A stretch of DNA of 64,000 nucleotides from JBBECJ01 sp963763325 (GTDB lineage: Bacteria; Chloroflexota; Chloroflexia; Thermomicrobiales; CFX8): contig CAVXOL010000025.1 of NCBI GenBank assembly GCA_963763325.1, positions 62,001 to 126,000 on the forward strand, read 5' to 3'. The notes under the pieces were generated by a model. It was not told the DNA's origin. It made no database searches and worked only from the letters and a program-made list of their open reading frames with translations. Below are positions 1 to 8,570 of this stretch, one piece after another. Made by a program: the position numbers and the translations under genes. Position 1 is the stretch's first letter; every line of letters begins with the position of its first letter.

Positions 1-492
1 TATTTGACGATGGTCGGTGGAAAAACCGGAGCACTCGCCCGCTGCGCCTGCTGGACCGGCGCTCGAATTGCTGACACACCAAACGAGCGCTCTGAACGAC
101 TCGCCGACTTCGGAAGTGCGCTTGGCATCGGGTTCCAGCTTCGGGACGACATTCTCGGAATCTGGGGAGCGACTGGCGACACCGGCAAGAGTGAGGCTGA
201 CGACATTCGCAGGAGGAAGAAGTCCCTCCCGATCCTGTTGCTGCGCGAACGGGCAACAGACGACGAATTGACGGTACTCGACGCGATTTACGACGACGAC
301 GACGTAACCGACGATGAAATAGCTACCGTCCTGGAGATGATGCGGTTCCATGAGGTCGAACCAGACGTTCAGGCACGGGTGCGAACCTGGCACGACCGCG
401 CACTGAATCTGCTTGAGGACGCCGTACCGCCGTCGACCGCTCGTGACGAGCTGTTCACGCTGGTCGAGTCCCTCGAATCCCGCGCTGGCTAG
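1..492 (+). CDS. Polyprenyl diphosphate synthase, C-terminal part (5' end outside window)
   Basis: The window opens inside this gene and 163 codons remain. It is the C-terminal half of an all-alpha trans-prenyl diphosphate synthase, a cytoplasmic enzyme that adds isopentenyl diphosphate units to an allylic diphosphate, feeding quinone or carotenoid synthesis. Visible marks are the opening YLTMVGGKTGAL, then GFQLRDDILGIWG with the second aspartate-rich motif (DDILG), followed by the basic RRRKKSLPIL stretch usual in this family. The first DDxxD motif lies outside the window, so product chain length cannot be judged. Its TAG stop overlaps the stop of the convergent DUF1786 gene within one CTAG, so no terminator separates them. 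Family assignment is firm. Confidence 0.9.
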   Translation, partial: YLTMVGGKTGALARCACWTGARIADTPNERSERLADFGSALGIGFQLRDDILGIWGATGDTGKSEADDIRRRKKSLPILLLRERATDDELTVLDAIYDDDDVTDDEIATVLEMMRFHEVEPDVQARVRTWHDRALNLLEDAVPPSTARDELFTLVESLESRAG

Positions 493-1628
493 CCATCCAA
501 CCCGACGAGCGTGGTAACCGGGACCTCAAATCCTTCATCGTCAAGCCTCTGAAGCATACCCTCGACCAGCCCGAACGGTCCGGCCAGCATCATATCGCCA
601 TGTGGGACAGCGGAATGATAGCCAAGCGGTGCGGCTACACGCCGGTTCGGGCCAGTGATCGCGACGAACGGGAATCTGCCCGCGTCACGATAGCTGGGAT
701 CGAAGGCGGCGCCATGGCCACCATTGGCCGTCACTTCCTCGTGCGTCAGTCTGCCGGATTGCAGACGCTCTACGAGGTGCGACAGCACGTCCGGGGTAAT
801 TCCTCCAGTGTGGTGCTCGAAGAGGCCGAAGATGCGTCTACCGCGCATCGCGACTCCGAAGGTGTGCATGTTGCCGATGTTAACGAGGATCGCTCCCTCA
901 TTGTCAGCAGCCGCAGCGACTACAGGATCCCCGAGCACGCCAAGCACAGCTGCTGCACCGGTGTCCATGACAACCGCACCAGGCATGTCGTCAACGATCG
1001 CGCGCATACGGATCATGTAATCGGGAGGATCACGATAGACCATGCTCGCGATCTCGCCGCCGTCTGCAAGCAGGGATTGCAGAAACTCGTACCGGAACTC
1101 GCGCCCACCAGCACCTGGCAGGTAACCATGATCCTGCGCGGCAATTGCGAACAGCGACGGCATTTCAACACCAAACCGATCAAGCGTACTTGCGAGGGCA
1201 GCGAGGTCGATATCCCGCATCCAGACGATGTCGGAACCGGGAGGCGGCGTGTCGCTCAGGACGACTCCCATTCGCCGGACTCGATCGAGGTCGTTGTGCA
1301 GCGAGCGTGCCGCCACAGAGGATGCGCTGACGAACAGTCCGGCCGAAATGTGGTCCTCGACAGCCGACGAGGACGCACCGCCGCCCATAACCGAACCGGT
1401 GAGATGGATCGGCCTCCCCGCCGCCGTCGCCCTGCGAATCTGCCTGCCGACGACCTGGGTCTGAGATGGCAGGATGAGCTTGACACAGTTCTCTATCGGA
1501 CGATCGCTCTCGTAGACCAGAATGTCCTGCGTTCCCGCACCGACATCGACCGCCAGGATTCGGATCGGGTCAAGCCGGCTGCCGGATGTCGGTGTTGCTA
1601 CGGGAACGACGGGTGAAGCAGAAGCCAT
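489..1628 (-). CDS. DUF1786 family protein
   Basis: A 379-residue protein opening with RILAVDVGAGTQDILVY, the DVGxGTQD signature of the DUF1786 family (PF08735). An older database label links the family to pyruvate formate-lyase activation, but no activity is established as far as I know. The N-terminal DVGAGTQ and the later MDTGAAAVLG and LVNIGNMHTFG segments resemble the phosphate and adenosine loops of the actin/HSP70/sugar-kinase fold; that is inference. No signal peptide or membrane segment is visible. I place the start at the ATG at 1628 (MASASPVV); a TTG nine bases upstream is in frame but less likely. It ends against the prenyl synthase with overlapping stops and has no co-directional close neighbour. 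Confidence 0.8.
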   Translation of the reverse strand: MASASPVVPVATPTSGSRLDPIRILAVDVGAGTQDILVYESDRPIENCVKLILPSQTQVVGRQIRRATAAGRPIHLTGSVMGGGASSSAVEDHISAGLFVSASSVAARSLHNDLDRVRRMGVVLSDTPPPGSDIVWMRDIDLAALASTLDRFGVEMPSLFAIAAQDHGYLPGAGGREFRYEFLQSLLADGGEIASMVYRDPPDYMIRMRAIVDDMPGAVVMDTGAAAVLGVLGDPVVAAAADNEGAILVNIGNMHTFGVAMRGRRIFGLFEHHTGGITPDVLSHLVERLQSGRLTHEEVTANGGHGAAFDPSYRDAGRFPFVAITGPNRRVAAPLGYHSAVPHGDMMLAGPFGLVEGMLQRLDDEGFEVPVTTLVGLDG

Positions 1629-1714
1629 GGTCCGCAACTCGATTCGCTAGTGACGAGCATTCACGGTTCGCTGTGGTGAGTATTGCACCGCGTCAGAACG
1701 GCGATCGATATCAA

Positions 1715-2671
1715 TCAGGACAGCCATCGTAGCCAGACTGGCTCCGGGTTCAGACGAGTAACGTAACGATCGACACTATCGCAGGCAGGGCCGTCGTCGT
1801 CGGCATTCGCCAGCTCTATAAGTACGACTTGTGGACGGGTACGAAACCTCCACGGTAGCTTCGAGACACCGAGTCCATGTGAGACGACGACGACGGTACC
1901 TCGCAGCCAGTGAACGCCACGATGGAAGTCTGGATCAGGTCGCGCAGGTGATCCGCGCATCCGTCGGGCCAGTGTCGCAAACGGCACACGTCCGTCAGGA
2001 ATCAGCCGCACTTGTCCGCCGTGTGTATGTCCGGTCAGCATCAGCCGCACGCGGCCGACCTGGATCGTTCGCGCTGCGACCGGTGAATGTGCAAGATAGA
2101 GCAGGGCCTCCGCCGAGGCAGGAAGAGCGCCAAAGGCCGCCGCCTCGTCCATCAACCACGAGAACGGATCATCCACGCCGACAGCCCAGGTCGCGATGCC
2201 ACGCAGCTCTATCATGACAGCCCGATTGAGCAGGACTTCAACTCCTGACGACATCAGTTCATCCAGCAAACGCTCACGATCCGCGTCGGATGCGCGATGA
2301 TCGTGGTTCCCCAGGACGGCCAGCACCGGTACGTTTTCCGGCCAGGTGCTGAAGAGGTCATCGACGTCAGATGGGGTACCAGAACTGTAGAAATCCCCTG
2401 TCAAAGCGATCACGTCCGGTGACGCCGCAATTGCAACAGCCTTGGCTCGCTGTAACAGATCGAGAGGAACACCTCCTCCGGCATGAAAGTCGGAGAGATG
2501 CGCGATCTTCAGACCTGACCATTCAGGTGGCAGAGATGGAATCGCGACACGTAGCCGAACGACTTCGAGCCAGCGCGGAGCGATTCGTACGGTGTACGCC
2601 ACAATGCCTGCTGCCGACGCAAGCACTGCCAGCAACGCGACAAGTCCACCGGGAGTCCGTGTCCGATTCAT
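1715..2671 (-). CDS. Membrane-anchored metallophosphoesterase (YkuE/YaeI-like)
   Basis: A 318-residue calcineurin-like phosphoesterase. A hydrophobic segment at residues 9-28 should anchor it in the membrane with the catalytic domain outside. Metal ligands are easy to see: HLSDFH (D61, H63), LTGDF (D93), GNHDH (121-125), LAHSP and GHTHGGQ near residue 215. That is the full five-motif set of the family. The layout matches YaeI/YkuE-type enzymes, some of which act on lipid intermediates; the substrate here is unknown. It is transcribed away from the DtxR-type regulator gene, and the 172-base gap between them holds repeated motifs noted separately. The ATG start has only a weak ribosome site (AAAGTGG). 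Confidence 0.85.
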   Translation of the reverse strand: MNRTRTPGGLVALLAVLASAAGIVAYTVRIAPRWLEVVRLRVAIPSLPPEWSGLKIAHLSDFHAGGGVPLDLLQRAKAVAIAASPDVIALTGDFYSSGTPSDVDDLFSTWPENVPVLAVLGNHDHRASDADRERLLDELMSSGVEVLLNRAVMIELRGIATWAVGVDDPFSWLMDEAAAFGALPASAEALLYLAHSPVAARTIQVGRVRLMLTGHTHGGQVRLIPDGRVPFATLARRMRGSPARPDPDFHRGVHWLRGTVVVVSHGLGVSKLPWRFRTRPQVVLIELANADDDGPACDSVDRYVTRLNPEPVWLRWLS

Positions 2672-2735
2672 GATCCACTTTCAGCGTCGTCGGGGCAGCC
2701 TGACGGCCCGTTGTTTCGGTGATCGACGGCAGCAC

Positions 2736-2816
2736 ACCGTTAGAGTCGCAGACAGGTCGACTGTCGGACTTGCCACGGATCACTCGTAGAGGATACCGTT
2801 AGACGCATCAACTGTC
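2736..2816. promoter_or_regulatory. Repeated ACCGTTAGA / ACTGTC motifs in divergent intergenic region
   Basis: ACCGTTAGA occurs at 2736-2744 and again at 2795-2803. Each copy is followed by ACTGTC, at 2760-2765 and 2811-2816. The repeats lie between the phosphoesterase and the DtxR-type regulator. Such regulators often bind near their own promoter, so these may be operator half-sites. The spacing inside the two copies differs (24 versus 16 bases) and they do not match the known DtxR box well, so this is only a suggestion. Confidence 0.25.
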
Positions 2817-2843
2817 CGTTCACCCCTGAGTGGAGCTTGGGCT

Positions 2844-3506
2844 GTGGCTGCGATCACCGCTGCGATGGAAGACTATTTGAAGGTGATCTACCGGCTGTCC
2901 GAGGACGGCAAGCGCGCCACGACGCAGGCCATTGCCGAGCGGCTGAGTGTGGCGGCGCCCTCAGTAACCGGGATGATCAAGCGCCTGGCAGACCTGAAGC
3001 TGGTCGAGCACGAACGCTATCGCTCAGTTACGTTGACGTCCGCCGGAGAGAAGGCCGCACTTGAGATCGTGCGCCACCACCGTCTTCTCGAACTCTATCT
3101 GGCCGAGGCACTAGGCTACTCCTGGGACCAGGTCCACGACGAGGCAGAGCGGCTGGAACACACCATCTCAGAGGAGTTCGAGGCTAGGATCGATCGCGCG
3201 CTCGGCTACCCGACATCCGACCCACACGGCGACCCGATTCCGTCAGCATCCGGGGCGATCCATGCGGTTCCGGACGACCGGCTCTCGGCGCTCGAGCCGG
3301 GCGATCGCGCGACAATCATTCGCGTAGACGACACCAGCCCCGACAAGCTGCGCTACCTTGGCACACTCGGGCTATATCCGGAGACAGAAGTTCAGGTCAT
3401 CGAGCGACAGCCATTTGGCGGTCCACTGCTGGTCCGAGTCGGAGATTCGGAGCATTACGTCGGGGCAGAACTGGCTGTCACCATCCACGTTGAGAGATCG
3501 CAGTAG
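2844..3506 (+). CDS. DtxR/MntR-family metal-dependent transcriptional regulator with FeoA-type domain
   Basis: A 220-residue repressor of the DtxR family, which senses Mn2+ or Fe2+ and controls metal uptake. Residues 1-65 form the winged helix (AMEDYLKVIYRL, then AIAERLSVAAPSVTGMIKRL as the recognition helix). Residues 66-135 are the metal-binding dimerisation domain, with HHRLLELYLAEALGY and the E/H ligand stretch DEAERLEHTISEEFEARID. From about residue 150 to the end is an SH3-like FeoA domain (LEPGDRATIIRV, LGLYPETEVQVIER). It starts with GTG at 2844 behind GGAG. It reads towards recJ, 14 bases downstream. No metal transporter is in the window, so its regulon is elsewhere or limited to itself. 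Confidence 0.9.
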   Translation: MAAITAAMEDYLKVIYRLSEDGKRATTQAIAERLSVAAPSVTGMIKRLADLKLVEHERYRSVTLTSAGEKAALEIVRHHRLLELYLAEALGYSWDQVHDEAERLEHTISEEFEARIDRALGYPTSDPHGDPIPSASGAIHAVPDDRLSALEPGDRATIIRVDDTSPDKLRYLGTLGLYPETEVQVIERQPFGGPLLVRVGDSEHYVGAELAVTIHVERSQ

Positions 3507-3520
3507 AGAGCAGAACGACA

Positions 3521-5218
3521 TTGGTTTCACTCGCTCCCGCTCGTACTCCGAACGTCTGGGTCGAGCCGCCGCCATTGTCCGCCGCCGAGCGTGCGATCAC
3601 TGATTCCCCACTGCTGAGCGCCATCCTTTGCGCGCGCGGTATCCGTTCAACCGACGCAGCCACGCAGTTCCTGTCGCCTGCAACGATCCCGCTCGGTGAT
3701 CCGCTGCTCCTGCCAGACATGGAGCGGGCGGTCGCGATCATTCGTGCAGCGATTGCAGCGGGCAGGCGAATCGTCGTGTTCGGCGACTACGACGTCGATG
3801 GCCTGACTTCGACGGCGATGGTTGTTCGCGTCCTGCGCCGTCTCGGTGGCGACCCAGCCTGCATCATCCCGCACCGGATGGACGACGGCTACGGATTGAC
3901 CCCGGAGATGGTTGAACGGCTGCTGGCCCAGGGCGTCGAACTACTGGTGACAGTCGACTGCGGCAGCAGCAATCGTGCCGAGTTCGAGCAGTTGGTCGGT
4001 CATGGTGTTGAGGTCGTCGTCGCCGACCACCACCGGTACTCAAGTGCGCTTCCTGACGAAGTCGCGTACGTTTCACCGCGACGGCCGGACAACCAGTATC
4101 CGTTCGGGGACCACGCGGCCGTCGGCGTCTGCTTCACCCTCGTTCGGGCGTTGCTCGGCGATGTCGATGCAGAGATGTATCTGCCATATGTCGCGCTCGG
4201 TACAGTAGCGGATGTCGTTGAGTTGCGTGACGAGAACCGGGCGCTCGTCACTCGAGGACTGGCAATGCTGCGTCGCTGGAAGCTGCCGGGGCTGAAAGCG
4301 CTCTGTGCGGCTGCTGGAATCGATCAACAGGCCGTCGGTGCCTGGGAGATCGGCTACGTCATCGGTCCACGTCTCAACGCCGCCGGACGGATCGATTCGC
4401 CGCAGGCTGCGCTCGATCTGCTGCTGGCCGATGACGCGACTACGGCCACACCACTCGCGCTGAGACTCTCCGACCTCAATACGGCCCGCCAGGAGCTAAC
4501 GCGACGGATTCAATCCGAAGCCGAAGCAACCATAAAGGCGCGTGGAGCCGACGAGATGCCAGCCATCGTCGTCTCGGGCGAATCATGGGGAATAGGCGTC
4601 GTCGGGCTGGTCGCTGGGCGGTTGGCAGAAGCGTTCAACCGGCCTGCGATCGTGTTCGAACGTGGGCCAGAATTCAGCCGTGGCTCGGCCCGCTCGGCCG
4701 GGGATGTCAACATCGTCGAAGCGATCGCGGCCAGCGCTGGGCTGCTCGACCGCTTCGGCGGCCATCGCAACGCCGCGGGACTGTCACTCGCGACCGCGCA
4801 CCTGGAACAGTTCGAGCAGGAACTTTGCGCGACTGTCTTCGACATGCTTGGCGGCCAGTTTCCGGTCAAAGCGATCGCCCTCGACGCCGAAGTCAGCCAG
4901 GAGGAATTGCACCTGGGAACGGTGTCGCTCCTCAGCCGGCTGGAGCCGTTCGGCCGAGGCAACGAGGAGCCGAACTTGTTGCTGCGTTCCGTCCGGCACC
5001 GATACCAGAAGACAAGCCGCGACGGTCGGCACCTGCTGTTCCACGCCATCGACGATCGCGGTCGCGGTCACGGCGCAATCTTCTTCAACGCCGGTCATCG
5101 CCTGCGAGAGCTGCTCGACTCGCCAAGGATCGATATTGCCACCAATCTGCGCCGCGACACCTGGGACGGGCGCGAGCGCCTGAAGCTCCACGTCAGCGAC
5201 TTCCGCCCGACTGGCTAA
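3521..5218 (+). CDS. recJ: Single-stranded-DNA-specific exonuclease RecJ
   Basis: A 565-residue 5'-3' single-strand DNA exonuclease for recombination and mismatch or base-excision repair. The DHH phosphoesterase core is clear: GDYDVDGLTST (motif I), VTVDCGSSN, VVVADHHRYS (DHH motif III), and GVCFTLVRALLG. The DHHA1 domain ends with FGGHRNAAGLSL, and a C-terminal OB-like domain covers about the last 110 residues (LEPFGRGNEEPNLLLR onward). Length is at the usual size for RecJ. The start is a TTG at 3521, 14 bases after the regulator stop, with only a weak AGAG ribosome site, so initiation may be coupled to the upstream gene. Function is firm from the motifs. Confidence 0.95.
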   Translation: MVSLAPARTPNVWVEPPPLSAAERAITDSPLLSAILCARGIRSTDAATQFLSPATIPLGDPLLLPDMERAVAIIRAAIAAGRRIVVFGDYDVDGLTSTAMVVRVLRRLGGDPACIIPHRMDDGYGLTPEMVERLLAQGVELLVTVDCGSSNRAEFEQLVGHGVEVVVADHHRYSSALPDEVAYVSPRRPDNQYPFGDHAAVGVCFTLVRALLGDVDAEMYLPYVALGTVADVVELRDENRALVTRGLAMLRRWKLPGLKALCAAAGIDQQAVGAWEIGYVIGPRLNAAGRIDSPQAALDLLLADDATTATPLALRLSDLNTARQELTRRIQSEAEATIKARGADEMPAIVVSGESWGIGVVGLVAGRLAEAFNRPAIVFERGPEFSRGSARSAGDVNIVEAIAASAGLLDRFGGHRNAAGLSLATAHLEQFEQELCATVFDMLGGQFPVKAIALDAEVSQEELHLGTVSLLSRLEPFGRGNEEPNLLLRSVRHRYQKTSRDGRHLLFHAIDDRGRGHGAIFFNAGHRLRELLDSPRIDIATNLRRDTWDGRERLKLHVSDFRPTG

Positions 5219-5268
5219 TCACCCTGCACAGCACTGTCATGCGACGGACGGCCGCATCGCGACCGATC

Positions 5269-5274
5269 TATAAT
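5269..5274 (+). promoter_or_regulatory. Consensus -10 box TATAAT before the MFS gene
   Basis: TATAAT lies 38 bases before the GTG start of the transporter gene and 50 bases after the recJ stop. No good -35 hexamer lies 16-18 bases upstream, so the call rests on the perfect -10 and its position. If real, the transporter is transcribed apart from recJ. Confidence 0.4.
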
Positions 5275-5312
5275 CGCTGCGGCTGGTGTTGGAGCAGAGA
5301 ATCGGGTGAGAC

Positions 5313-6599
5313 GTGCAGTCGTATATACGCGGTGTCAGGGGCTACGGCCGCGACATCAAACTGTTCCTGCTCTATAACCTCCTGTCGAACGTCGGCATCG
5401 GTGTCTTTCAGTTGCTCTACAACCTGTACCTGATCGAGCTCGACTACGATGAGTCATTCATCGGTCAGTTCCAGTCGATCTCTACCCTCTCGATGGCCGG
5501 GATCGCGCTATCAATTGGGGTACTTGTCAACCGCTTTGGTGTCTGGCGAACCGTGACCACCGGGCTCGTCTTCTTCCTCGTCACGTCGGTTCTTGCGTCG
5601 ATCATCACGAACCAGTTCCTCCTGCTGGTTATGGCCGGATTATCAGGCGCAGGAACGGCATTTCTGTTCGTCCCAACCATGCCGTTCATCGTCGAGCTTA
5701 CGGGCCGCCAGGAGCGGCACGGCGTCGCGGCGCTCGCATTCTCGCTCAATTCCCTCTCGATGACGGTCGGTAGCCTGATCGGCGGCTTCGGCGCGCGTGG
5801 GATCGGCGGCGTCTTTGGCCTGGAGGTGCCGAGCGCGGAGGCGTATCGCTACACACTGATTGCAGGCCTGCTGCTGGCTGGATTCGCGATCCTGCCACTG
5901 ATGGCGATGACGGATGAGCGAAAGCGAGCGCTGCCACAGGACGAACAACCCAGCGGCCCGCCGGGGACAGAACCAGTCGCGCACGCGCCCAGGACCGTCC
6001 GGCGGCACATGATCGTATTCATCGCTATAGGTGGGCTGATGAGTCTCGGCGCCGGAGCGGTCTTTCCGTTCTACAACGTCTTCCTGGAATCTCTCGGCGC
6101 CAGCTCCGGCCAGATCGGGATCATCTATGCCGCGGCTGGCCTGACCGCCGCCTTTGTAGGGCTGTTCTCACCGTGGGTCGCGCACCGCTTTGGCTCGCTG
6201 AAGGCGACGGTTCTGGTCCGCCTCTCGCCGGTGCCGTTCTACCTGCTGTTGATGGCCACGCCGGCCCTGCCGGTCGCGATTGCCGCCCACATCATCAGGA
6301 CGACATCGATCAACATGGCCTGGCCGATCGATAGCACCTACATCTCGGAGATTCTGCCGGCCAAAGCCCGCGCTTCGGTTTTCTCGTTCCGCTCGGGGGC
6401 CTGGAACCTCGGTTGGTCGCTCTCGAGCCTGGTCGCCGGGTACGCTATCGTCCGCTACGGCTACAACGTCGCGTTCGCTGCCTACATCGTCTTCATGTCG
6501 CTGGCGATGGTCCTCTTCTACGTCTACTTCTCGCGATCGACCACTGAGAAGCCTCATGTGACCGCTGAAATCATCGAACCGGCAACGGTCGCAAAGTAA
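5313..6599 (+). CDS. MFS transporter, substrate unknown
   Basis: A 428-residue inner-membrane protein with about twelve hydrophobic helices in two bundles. They are separated by a charged loop at residues 197-230 (MTDERKRALPQDEQPSG and following), the standard major facilitator plan. N-terminal helices include LFLLYNLLSNVGIGVFQLLY and an intermotif loop NRFGVWRTV resembling the family's conserved loop between helices 2 and 3. The C-half has ISEILPAKARASVFSFRSGAWNLGWS. Such proteins move small solutes or drugs by proton coupling, but nothing here names the substrate. GTG start at 5313. The stop lies 13 bases from the stop of the convergent carboxymuconolactone decarboxylase-like gene. Confidence 0.85.
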   Translation: MQSYIRGVRGYGRDIKLFLLYNLLSNVGIGVFQLLYNLYLIELDYDESFIGQFQSISTLSMAGIALSIGVLVNRFGVWRTVTTGLVFFLVTSVLASIITNQFLLLVMAGLSGAGTAFLFVPTMPFIVELTGRQERHGVAALAFSLNSLSMTVGSLIGGFGARGIGGVFGLEVPSAEAYRYTLIAGLLLAGFAILPLMAMTDERKRALPQDEQPSGPPGTEPVAHAPRTVRRHMIVFIAIGGLMSLGAGAVFPFYNVFLESLGASSGQIGIIYAAAGLTAAFVGLFSPWVAHRFGSLKATVLVRLSPVPFYLLLMATPALPVAIAAHIIRTTSINMAWPIDSTYISEILPAKARASVFSFRSGAWNLGWSLSSLVAGYAIVRYGYNVAFAAYIVFMSLAMVLFYVYFSRSTTEKPHVTAEIIEPATVAK

Positions 6600-6611
6600 G
6601 AGCCCTACGCT

Positions 6612-6968
6612 CTACGCGTCGCCTCCGGTTCCCTCCCTGATCAGGTCGATCGACTCGACCGCATGACGCAGGTGCGGAATCACGATACTGCCACCGACGA
6701 CCAGTGCGACATTGAGCGCGTCATACAGTTCGTCGTCGGTCAGGCCGACCCCGATGCACTGATCGAGGTGATAGTCGATGCAGTCATTGCAGCGCAGGAC
6801 TGTTGACGCGACCAGCCCGAGAAGCTCCTTTGTCTTCGGGTCCAGCGCTCCCGGCTCGTAGGCCGCGCTGTCCAGCCGAAAGAAACGCTTGATTCCGAGG
6901 TGGTCGATCTCGAAAATGCGCTCGTTGTGACGCTGGCGTCGCTCGCGAAACTCGTCAATCCGGCTCAT
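6612..6968 (-). CDS. Carboxymuconolactone decarboxylase/AhpD-like protein
   Basis: A 118-residue all-helical protein of the CMD family. The central ELLGLVASTVLRCNDCIDYHLDQCIGVGLTDDEL carries the CxxC plus H pattern (CNDC, then H six residues on is near) found in AhpD-type members, which act as thiol-disulfide or peroxidase partners. Members without a known partner are usually annotated only by family, and no alkyl hydroperoxide reductase gene is adjacent here. I choose the ATG at 6968 (MSRIDEF), preceded by AAGGGG. The reading frame extends further upstream, but that part would run into the terminator hairpin of the preceding gene. Confidence 0.8.
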   Translation of the reverse strand: MSRIDEFRERRQRHNERIFEIDHLGIKRFFRLDSAAYEPGALDPKTKELLGLVASTVLRCNDCIDYHLDQCIGVGLTDDELYDALNVALVVGGSIVIPHLRHAVESIDLIREGTGGDA

Positions 6969-7007
6969 TCGACACACATCCCCTTCGTCGTCCATGACAA
7001 CGACAAA

Positions 7008-7028
7008 GCCCGCACCCCGTGTGCGGGC
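7008..7028 (-). terminator. Intrinsic terminator after the 7056-7436 gene
   Basis: GCCCGCAC (7008-7015) pairs with GTGCGGGC (7021-7028) around a 5-base loop. On the minus strand the stem is followed by TTTGT. It sits 28 bases past the stop of the small unknown gene and should end the hem transcript before the AhpD-like gene. Confidence 0.7.
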
Positions 7029-7055
7029 CGTCAATCCGATTGCTGCGAGAGATTT

Positions 7056-7436
7056 CTACGTAGCAGACGGCAAACTGCGAAGGTGTTCGAGTGTCGTCTC
7101 CGGGTCACCTTCAGCACCAGCCAGCACGAGAACGACGGCCGTCGGAGACGGGTCCGCCTCCGCGATTGCATCAGATGGTTCCGGAATGTAACGCCCGTTT
7201 CCCCAGGCGCCATCCTGGGCCGTCTCACAGAGCCACGTCCGCGACGCAACGGCGTTCGAGCCGAGTCGGCGGCGGGTCCGCTCCTGATACCGGTCGATCG
7301 AGCCGTCATGCGCAAGGACGAAGACCTCGATCAACTTGCGGCCCTCATGACGTAGTCGCTTGATGACTTGCTGGCCGGATGTTTCATCGATCTCAGCTGC
7401 CGGTTCAGTTCGAGATTCCTTCAAGTAGAACTGCAC
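7056..7436 (-). CDS. Hypothetical protein downstream of hemB
   Basis: A 126-residue protein that I do not recognise. It opens QFYLKESRTEPAAEIDETSG, has a predicted alpha/beta mix and no signal peptide, membrane segment or cysteine cluster. The middle contains VFVLAHDGSIDRY and a tryptophan in RTWLCETAQDG. The gene looks real: a GTG start at 7436 sits five bases after a strong AGGAGGAT ribosome site, and a terminator follows its stop. It lies 81 bases after hemB on the same strand, so it is probably the last gene of the hem transcript. A role in tetrapyrrole metabolism is possible from position only. Confidence 0.65.
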   Translation of the reverse strand: MQFYLKESRTEPAAEIDETSGQQVIKRLRHEGRKLIEVFVLAHDGSIDRYQERTRRRLGSNAVASRTWLCETAQDGAWGNGRYIPEPSDAIAEADPSPTAVVLVLAGAEGDPETTLEHLRSLPSAT

Positions 7437-7517
7437 GCGATCCTCCTGTTGCCACGCGCCACGGAGCGCGGGCGGCTGGTGTGTCTCATCCTGATTGTAC
7501 GCGCCCGCGACGGTTAG

Positions 7518-8570
7518 TCAGTCGCGTGCCGACAAACCGCTCACGGTCGGCACCGTCGCCGACACCCAGCCGTTCTCCTCGCAGATCCAGCGGGCAGCGT
7601 CCTTCGCGTGGTACGTAATGATCTGGCTCGCACCGGCACGCCGGATCGACGTCAACACCTCCATCGTCACGCGCCGCTCATCAATCCAGCCCGCCCGGCC
7701 AGCCGCCCGGACCATCGCGTACTCGCCACTCACGTTGTAAGCGGCTATCGGGACATCGAACCGCTGCCGCGCGCTGGCGATGACGTCCAGGTACGGCATT
7801 GCGGGCTTGATGATGATGGCGTCGGCGCCCTCAGCGAGATCGGTCTCGATCTCAGCCAACGCTTCACGGGCGTTAGCCGGGTCCATCTGATGGCTACGCC
7901 GGTCACCAAACGACGGCGTCGACTCGGCGGCGTCACGGAAGGGGCCATAGAACCCGGAAGCGTATTTCGCGGCGTACGACAGGATTGGCAGATTGGGATG
8001 ACCGGCGCCGTCAAGTGCCTGCCGCAGGACCAGTACCCGACCGTCCATCATGTCGGACGGAGCGACAATGTCGACGCCAGCTTCGGCCTGAGCCAAGGCC
8101 GTCCGTGCCAGCAGCGTGAGCGTCTGGTCGTTGTCGACGACCTCACCAGCCAGAATTCCGCAATGGCCGTGGTCGGTGTACTCACAGCAGCAGACATCAC
8201 CAATGACGACGAGTGCCGGATCGACGCGCTTCAACTCGCGGATAGCCTGCTGAATGATCCCATCCGGGCTATACGCATCCGACGCATACTCGTCTTTGTG
8301 CTCCGGGATGCCAAACAACAGCACCGAACCAATACCCAATGAACGCAGATCCTCCGCCTCGTAAGCGAGCTGATCGACTGACAACTGAAAGACATCCGGC
8401 ATCGATGGCACTTCACGACGCACGCCATGACCGAACGTCACAAACAGCGGGTAGACGAAGTCAGACGGAAGCAACACTGTCTCGCGGGCGAAGCGTCGCA
8501 GCCCCTCGCTGTGCCTCAGGCGGCGGAACCTGCGGAACGGAGGCCATTGCTCATCATGAATGCCTGCCAT
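7518..8570 (-). CDS. hemB: Delta-aminolevulinic acid dehydratase (porphobilinogen synthase)
   Basis: A 350-residue cytoplasmic enzyme that condenses two 5-aminolevulinates to porphobilinogen, the second committed step of haem and corrin synthesis. The active-site zinc cysteines are present (CCCEYTDHGHCG), so this is a zinc-type rather than magnesium-only enzyme. The two Schiff-base lysines are in AAKYASGFYGPFRDA and IIKPAMPYLD, and YNVSGEYAM is intact. Its ATG at 8570 lies inside the end of hemD (17-base overlap), which points to translational coupling in a hemC-hemD-hemB operon. Length is slightly above the usual 320-340. No odd feature. Confidence 0.97.
   Translation of the reverse strand: MAGIHDEQWPPFRRFRRLRHSEGLRRFARETVLLPSDFVYPLFVTFGHGVRREVPSMPDVFQLSVDQLAYEAEDLRSLGIGSVLLFGIPEHKDEYASDAYSPDGIIQQAIRELKRVDPALVVIGDVCCCEYTDHGHCGILAGEVVDNDQTLTLLARTALAQAEAGVDIVAPSDMMDGRVLVLRQALDGAGHPNLPILSYAAKYASGFYGPFRDAAESTPSFGDRRSHQMDPANAREALAEIETDLAEGADAIIIKPAMPYLDVIASARQRFDVPIAAYNVSGEYAMVRAAGRAGWIDERRVTMEVLTSIRRAGASQIITYHAKDAARWICEENGWVSATVPTVSGLSARD

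Noticed and set aside
600..1616. A 338-codon frame on the plus strand opposite the DUF1786 gene
   Set aside because: Composition and lack of any motif match an antisense shadow; the minus strand has the family signature.
2523..2783. An 86-codon minus frame overlapping the phosphoesterase start
   Set aside because: Composition is not coding-like and it overlaps the annotated gene in another frame.
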